From Lobosporangium transversale (Eukaryota > Mortierellomycota > Mortierellomycetes > Mortierellales > Mortierellaceae), in NCBI RefSeq assembly GCF_002105155.1, contig NW_019028995.1:62001-126000 (forward strand): 64,000 nt of DNA. Direction: 5' to 3'. Below are positions 59,463 to 64,000 of the stretch, in pieces (within the stretch, counting starts at the first letter, position 1; each line of letters begins with the position of its first letter). Below the pieces are notes generated by a model. It ran no database searches, was not told where the DNA came from, and saw nothing but the letters and a program-made list of their open reading frames with translations. The translations under genes were made by a program, and so were the position numbers.

Positions 59463-60791
59463 CTAGTACAACTTTTCTCTCAAAGCTGCAAGCATTTTTT
59501 CCAACTCCTGAATGCGGGCCTGTTGCATCTGATCCTTGTCTGCCAACAAGGAACGTTCGAGCTCGACTTCGTTCAGCTTGGCCTCAAACATCGAGTTCTC
59601 GACCTCCAATTCAGCCACACGCTGCTCCAAACCTTCCATTCTAACCAACTTCTTGTGGCGTGAACGGCGGGCCGCATCAGTATTCTTGGCACGTTTCAGC
59701 GCCACTTCATCCATCTCAGCGAGATCCTTGCCTTCCAAAACCGAAGGAGGCTCTTCGATGACACGATCGCGCTTCAAGCTGCTACGAGGAAGCGAAGTGG
59801 AGCGGTAAGCGCTCTTATAGGTCGTAGCCTTGACAGAGCTAGTACCAGGAACAGGTGTCTGAGTGCTGCTCAAAATCGAAAGCGACATTCGAGGGGTTGG
59901 AGGCGACGAAGGAGTAGTGGAGGAGGCACGTTCCAAGGCAGCAGGGCTGGCAGGTGCAACAGATGCAGGCGACAAAGCCCTCTCGGTTGGCTTCGGTGAA
60001 GGGGCCTGAGTCGCTGGAGGACTCAAGGGATTGACAGTCGCAGGCTTCAATGGCATCTGAAGAGCCAGAGGGATGGAAGCCAACAAGGACTGGGCCAAGA
60101 CAGCCGTCTCCAATGATTTGCTCCAAGGGATGTTCAACGCTGCGGCAGCTTGCTGAACAGCCTCTGGCGTCAATGGCAACATGGGCGTAACAGTTGCAGG
60201 AGCAAATGAAAGCATTGAGGGCTGCTGCTGGACTGGAGTTGAACTAGGGGCTGAAGCTTGAGCCTCAGGGAACAAAGCCATCGGCGTATCATTTCCGGTG
60301 GATTGAATCAACTCTGAAGAGGCGATAGAATCAAATCCGACGACGGGTGAGTCGCTCTCGTTGGAAAGACGTGGGCTGTTATTAGGATCAGAGTCTGAGG
60401 ACGAAGAGCATAGAGGCTCGTCCTGGCTCACAAAGCCAACCTGCTGAAGGTCGTTCTCAAGCCAGTCATCAAAGAGAGCGGCAGAGAGGTCGCCTGCTCC
60501 CGAGAAGATACTGTCGAAGCCACCAAAGTCAAGGAAGCCTCTGTTGTTGACAGTGACGCCTGTGTTGCTCTTCTTGTTTGCGCCTAGATTTAATATGATT
60601 GGTTGACGTGGCAGAACTTATTTTAAAAAACGCAGTCCGATTACTCATATCTGTCATTGAGGTATGACAAAGAAACTTTAATTTTTCTTACCTTGGAGGG
60701 CAAAATCAAGAGAGTCTGCAGACTTCATCAAACGTTCGGCTGTTGTGCCAACAACGTTGAGAGTACTGTGGAAGTTGTTCGTCGTGGTCAT
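59463..60791 (-). CDS. GCN4: Gcn4/CpcA-type bZIP transcription factor
   Basis: Exons are 60791-60692 and 60583-59463, giving 406 residues. The C-terminal bZIP (about residues 329-400) has the basic region LKRAKNTDAARRSRHKKL, matching the Gcn4 N-x-x-A-A-R-x-S-R pattern, and a leucine zipper running to the C-terminus. Upstream lie a Pro/Ser/Ala-rich region and an N-terminal acidic-hydrophobic patch (AALFDDWLENDLQQ) that could be an activation domain. Gcn4/CpcA proteins activate amino-acid biosynthesis genes during starvation. Regulation is suggested by the sequence: a TATA box at 61374-61367 predicts a leader of about 550 nt with just two ATGs, each opening a short upstream ORF. It is longer than yeast Gcn4 (281) and nearer in size to other fungal homologues. 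Confidence 0.88.
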
Positions 60792-60880
60792 TTTTTGGAT
60801 TCTTTTTTTCTTTTCTGGGATATAAAGTATTTTAGCTCAAAACGAGAAGGAAAGGGTAAATTCAAAGACGGATTTTTCTT

Positions 60881-60991
60881 TTACGACGGTTGTGGGAATG
60901 GTCTGTGTCTATCGGCAGATGTTTTTGATTCTGATCTATTACGGTTCTTGGTAGTAGCACTTGAGTGAGAGGGGGGGCAAGAGGAAGCCAT
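60881..60991 (-). promoter_or_regulatory. Upstream ORF 2 (36 codons) in bZIP leader
   Basis: ATG at 60991, stop TAA at 60883-60881, 90 nt before the main ATG. Ser/Pro/Arg-rich peptide. As the second and longer uORF it corresponds in position to the inhibitory uORF of cpc-1/cpcA-type leaders. Confidence 0.6.
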
Positions 60992-61123
60992 TTTGATAAC
61001 AAGACGAGATATTGAGATTTGAGAGATTAATTGAGATGAGATTGAGATGAGAGTAGAGTAGTTTTCACTGAGAGTAGAGAGTATTTTTTCACTGAGAGAA
61101 GGCGCGCGAGGAGAGAAAAACGT

Positions 61124-61144
61124 TTAAACAATGATGGACGACAT
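61124..61144 (-). promoter_or_regulatory. Upstream ORF 1 (6 codons) in bZIP leader
   Basis: ATG at 61144, stop TAA at 61126-61124, 132 nt upstream of uORF 2. Very short, as is typical for a reinitiation-permissive first uORF. Confidence 0.55.
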
Positions 61145-61174
61145 CTTGGCGATAATAGTCAAAGGTAATGGTTA

Positions 61175-61176
<2 letters not shown>

Positions 61177-61209
<33 letters not shown>
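61177..61209. repeat. (AAT)n microsatellite in bZIP leader region
   Basis: About ten AAT units on the plus strand, within the predicted 5' leader of the bZIP gene. Confidence 0.9.
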
Positions 61210-61210
<1 letters not shown>

Positions 61211-61366
61211 TATAATAAAACTAAAAAATAAGTAGGCTTTAAAATGTCAAGGGAGGTAGTGTTCTAGAGTAAGAAAAAGAATTGGAAAGGGAGGAGAAAA
61301 GTTGAGGTAAAGTGAAGAGAAGAGAAGAGAAGAAGAGAGAAGAGAGAAGAGGACAGGAAGGAGAGC

Positions 61367-61374
61367 TTTTTATA
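61367..61374 (-). promoter_or_regulatory. TATA box of bZIP gene
   Basis: TATAAAAA on the minus strand, about 580 bp upstream of the bZIP ATG. It implies a transcript start near 61340 in a purine-rich (plus strand) stretch. Confidence 0.45.
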
Positions 61375-61509
61375 TGCACACTAGCTAGTCAAGCCTTAAA
61401 AAAAAATGGCTCGGATCCATCTCTAAATTCCTATTGGTTCGCTTTGTATCTCCATCTCCATCTTTTTTTTTTTTTTTTTTTTTTTGGCAGATCCTTTGAT
61501 AGTGTCTCC

Positions 61510-61723
61510 ATGGCCACTACCACACAGAAACCAAAGCCATCTTCAACAGTGAGGTTGCTACTTGATGGGTTGAAGGTAAGATGTTAAAACAATTTTTTGC
61601 TGTTGTTGTTATTGTTGTTGTGGACTGAAAAAGAGGACATTTTTATCAAATCAACAGATTATCGACACTTTTCACTCACTGCGCAAGTATACTCTCACAA
61701 AAGATAGACTAGACCAGAGATAG
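61510..61723 (+). CDS. Possible small two-exon gene, 43 residues
   Basis: Exon 1 61510-61575 (22 codons) ends in the donor GTAAGATG; an 82 nt intron ends in ATCAACAG; exon 2 61658-61723 continues in phase 0 for 21 codons to TAG. The joined peptide has a Thr/Lys/Pro N-terminus (MATTTQKPKPSSTV) and an amphipathic basic part (RLLLDGLK then IIDTFHSLRKYTLTKDRL). A T run plus GGCAG just before the ATG may be a 5' UTR splice acceptor. No family recognised. Frame, splice sites and intron length all fit this genome's genes, but a 43-codon match can arise by chance. Confidence 0.35.
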
Positions 61724-62408
61724 GACAAATAGAGATAAGCCAGATAGAACAGGTCTAGGACCAGGGGATTTGTGTGTAACGCCAATCTCCCTTATTTGCT
61801 CTGTCCACTTTTCAAGTTCTTTCTGAAGGCCACAGAGTGTAAGTCTATTTGACGAAATAAAATTTCCGGCACGCACTCAAAGAACAAATTTCAGATGCCG
61901 ATCTGTCAAATCAGATGAGACCTCGGCAGGGATAGAGATTTAAATAAGCCCTGCAAGTGTCAGGGATGGCCATGCTTTAAGGAGAGACAACGGCATCGCA
62001 GGCAAGGATTGAGGGAAGAGCATGAAAGGTTACATACTCTTTGTGGGGTTAACAGTTTATTCTCGCACAATCTTGCTAAATTGAGCTGAATTGAAAGATT
62101 AATTAAATTTATATATCAGCATATATCTCAAAAAAATGAATACGCGTCTCTAGTAGATATGATAGTTTTGAGAGCCATTGAAGTTGATGCCTTGGGATTT
62201 TATATTATATATTTCAGTTGGCATAACTGCGAGGCCTACATGCGACTCCTCGCGTATGAATTTGTAGTTAGACGCGGTCTACCTTTTGGATTTCCCGCTC
62301 TCTGATCCATTTCCTCTTGGTTATTGGGTTAGTTAATCACGCTAGCGTCATCAACATGGAATATATCAGTGTGTTCCATCTTGCATAAAAATATTCAAGG
62401 GGAATAAC

Positions 62409-62441
<33 letters not shown>

Positions 62442-62517
62442 CAACTTACATCTCTCTTTGTTTTTTTTTTTTTTTTTTTTTTCCATCTCATTCCTCATTT
62501 CGACACGTTCTCTTGGC
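61724..62517. other. Upstream region of NADH dehydrogenase gene
   Basis: About 800 bp without a gene; two T runs (62412-62440 and 62461-62482) lie directly before the NDE start. Confidence 0.5.
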
Positions 62518-63978
62518 ATGCTCAGACTCATTCATCCTCAAGGACGACCTTTGCGTATTTTCTCAAGGGCCGCAACCCCTATGCGCCAACAGTTACCATT
62601 CTTTGACCACAGGAGGTTGCCTACTGCAATTAGGACATCCGCCACGTCCAAACCAAGACAGCCAACGGCTTCCTTCTCAACAACATCTACTAAGCTGTCT
62701 TCACCGGCGACGTTATCATCACCTTCTCCTCCACAACCCAAGCCAAAACGCTCACGGCTGTATCGCGCTGGCCGTGCATTGCTCATCACGGTTGTAGGGA
62801 TTCCCGTAGCCGGCACGTTGGCATCGTACGCATACGATGAGCTGTTTATGATTAAGGGCGATGACTTGCACCAAAAGCGCCCTCGTTACGTCATTGGTGG
62901 GCCAAAGAATCTAGTCATGACCCACGGCTGCCGTGGCAGCATCCTGAAAGCTGAAGAGATCCATGAGAATGATCCACGCCAGAGGCTGGTCATTCTTGGA
63001 AGTGGGTGGGGCGTAAGAATATCTACAAAGTCGATATGTTCACAGCAAAAGTCAGATATGAAAAACTTGATTACTCTCATAGCTGCTGACGCGATTGATT
63101 GTTGGTGTAAAAATAGGCTGTCTCAGTCATCAAACAATTGGATCCCAAAAAATTTCATGTCACAGTCATTTCACCAACGTAAGAACTCTTTTCTTTATTG
63201 TGTTCAGAATGTCGTCGTCTTGCATCTCAGCGTAATTAATACCTAGGACTCACCTTGATTGATGGTTTTTAGAAACTATTTTCTCTTTACTCCTTTGTTA
63301 CCGAGCGCAACGTAAGATACAACAAAACAGTTTTGTATATATATATAAAAAGCAACTGGCCAATTAATCATCCTTTCTTTGCATGTGTGTTTGGATAATA
63401 GTGTTGGTACACTGGAGCTTAGGTCAGTACATCTCATCGATCTGCTATTTTTTCAAGGAAATGTTGCATTATGAGCTGGAAGCCAGCGCATTAGGAAATA
63501 CTGAGTTGTTCACATGTTTATTCCTGCTTCAAGGTCTCTGATCGAGCCTGTTAGGAGACTCCTGTCGCGACTCGGGGGTTACTACCTCGAAGGACGCGCA
63601 GAAGATGTCGACTTTGAAAACCAGCTGGTAGAGGTTTCAGGAGTCAATGATAGCGAAGGGCGCAGATTCTATGGTAAGCAATGATCCTTTTACCGAGCTT
63701 AGATGTCTCAATAAAACTATAATCCCATATTGCTCCAAGTACTCATCAAGGGCCTTATCCTGTTCTCTTAGTTCCTTATGACAAATTGGTCATTGCCGTA
63801 GGCTCAGAGTCCATGACGCATGGTGTAGAAGGACTGGAGCACTGTAACTTCCTCAAATCAATCACGGATGCGCGTGATATCAGGAGGAAAGTCATGGAGA
63901 ACTTTGAGAAAGCTAGCCTGCCAACGACGTCGGATGAGGAACGGCGTCAGTTGCTTAGCTTTGTCATTTGCGGAGGTG
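62518..63978 (+). CDS. Type II (alternative) NADH dehydrogenase, N-terminal part
   Basis: Exons are 62518-63012, 63117-63178, 63273-63311, 63402-63422, 63534-63673 and 63772-63978; the gene continues past the window. The enzyme passes electrons from NADH to ubiquinone at the inner mitochondrial membrane without pumping protons. It has a basic presequence (MLRLIHPQGRPLRIFSRAA), then a single hydrophobic segment (ALLITVVGIPVAGTLASYAY), as in external NDE-type enzymes. The first dinucleotide site is LVILGSGWGAVSVIKQLD (FAD, joined across intron 1), then [27 protein letters not shown]. The start of the second dinucleotide site, FVICGGG, is cut by an intron and the window end. Exon 4 is only 21 nt. 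Internal (NDI) versus external (NDE) role is not settled; the membrane anchor favours external. Confidence 0.92.
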
Positions 63979-64000
63979 GTAAGTAAAAAACATGTTTTTG

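Overview
This window is nuclear DNA of a filamentous fungus. The genes carry short introns (mostly 60-150 nt) with GTAAGT/GTATGT-type donors and YAG acceptors. The set includes fungal markers: Rtt109, a GPI-anchored chitin deacetylase, a copper-fist regulator and a Gcn4-type bZIP. Two further genes look like subunits of animal-type complexes (KAT14 of ATAC, and the C-terminal domain of little elongation complex subunit 2), which ascomycete and basidiomycete yeasts lack. Together with very frequent 20-38 nt poly(A)/poly(T) runs in introns and spacers, this suggests an early-diverging fungus, most likely Mucoromycota/Mortierellomycotina (Mortierella-like). That placement is inference, not proof. 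All exon structures were built by hand from reading frame, splice sites and family similarity.

Layout. 1-1086: 3' part of a peroxisomal ABCD-type fatty acyl transporter (+). 1166-3145: two long copies and one tiny copy of a tRNA-headed, poly(A)-tailed retroposon (-), two of them with clear target-site duplications. 3419-3490: tRNA-Asp(GTC). 4633-7777 (-): chitin deacetylase and a small GPI-anchored wall protein. 8466-11023 (-): copper-fist transcription factor. 11702-37871/38116 (+, with spacers): Ran GTPase, a little-elongation-complex subunit 2-like protein, ELP4, biotin synthase, alkaline ceramidase, RagC/Gtr2, a Gyp5-type RabGAP and a mitochondrial PDK/BCKDK-type kinase. 38317-43306 (-): Rtt109 and a two-finger C2H2 regulator. 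43307-52873: a 9.6 kb gene desert. 52874-58927 (+): KAT14-like acetyltransferase and RIB3. 59463-60791 (-): Gcn4/CpcA-type bZIP with two upstream ORFs in its leader. 61510-61723 (+): a possible 43-residue two-exon gene. 62518 to the end (+): type II NADH dehydrogenase, cut by the window edge.

The genes do not form one pathway cluster. Loose themes are transcription and chromatin (LEC2-like, Elongator Elp4, Rtt109, KAT14), nutrient signalling (Gtr2, Gcn4-like, copper fist), and mitochondrial or peroxisomal metabolism (ABCD transporter, biotin synthase, PDK-type kinase, NDE). The most unusual items are the retroposon family and the two animal-type complex subunits.
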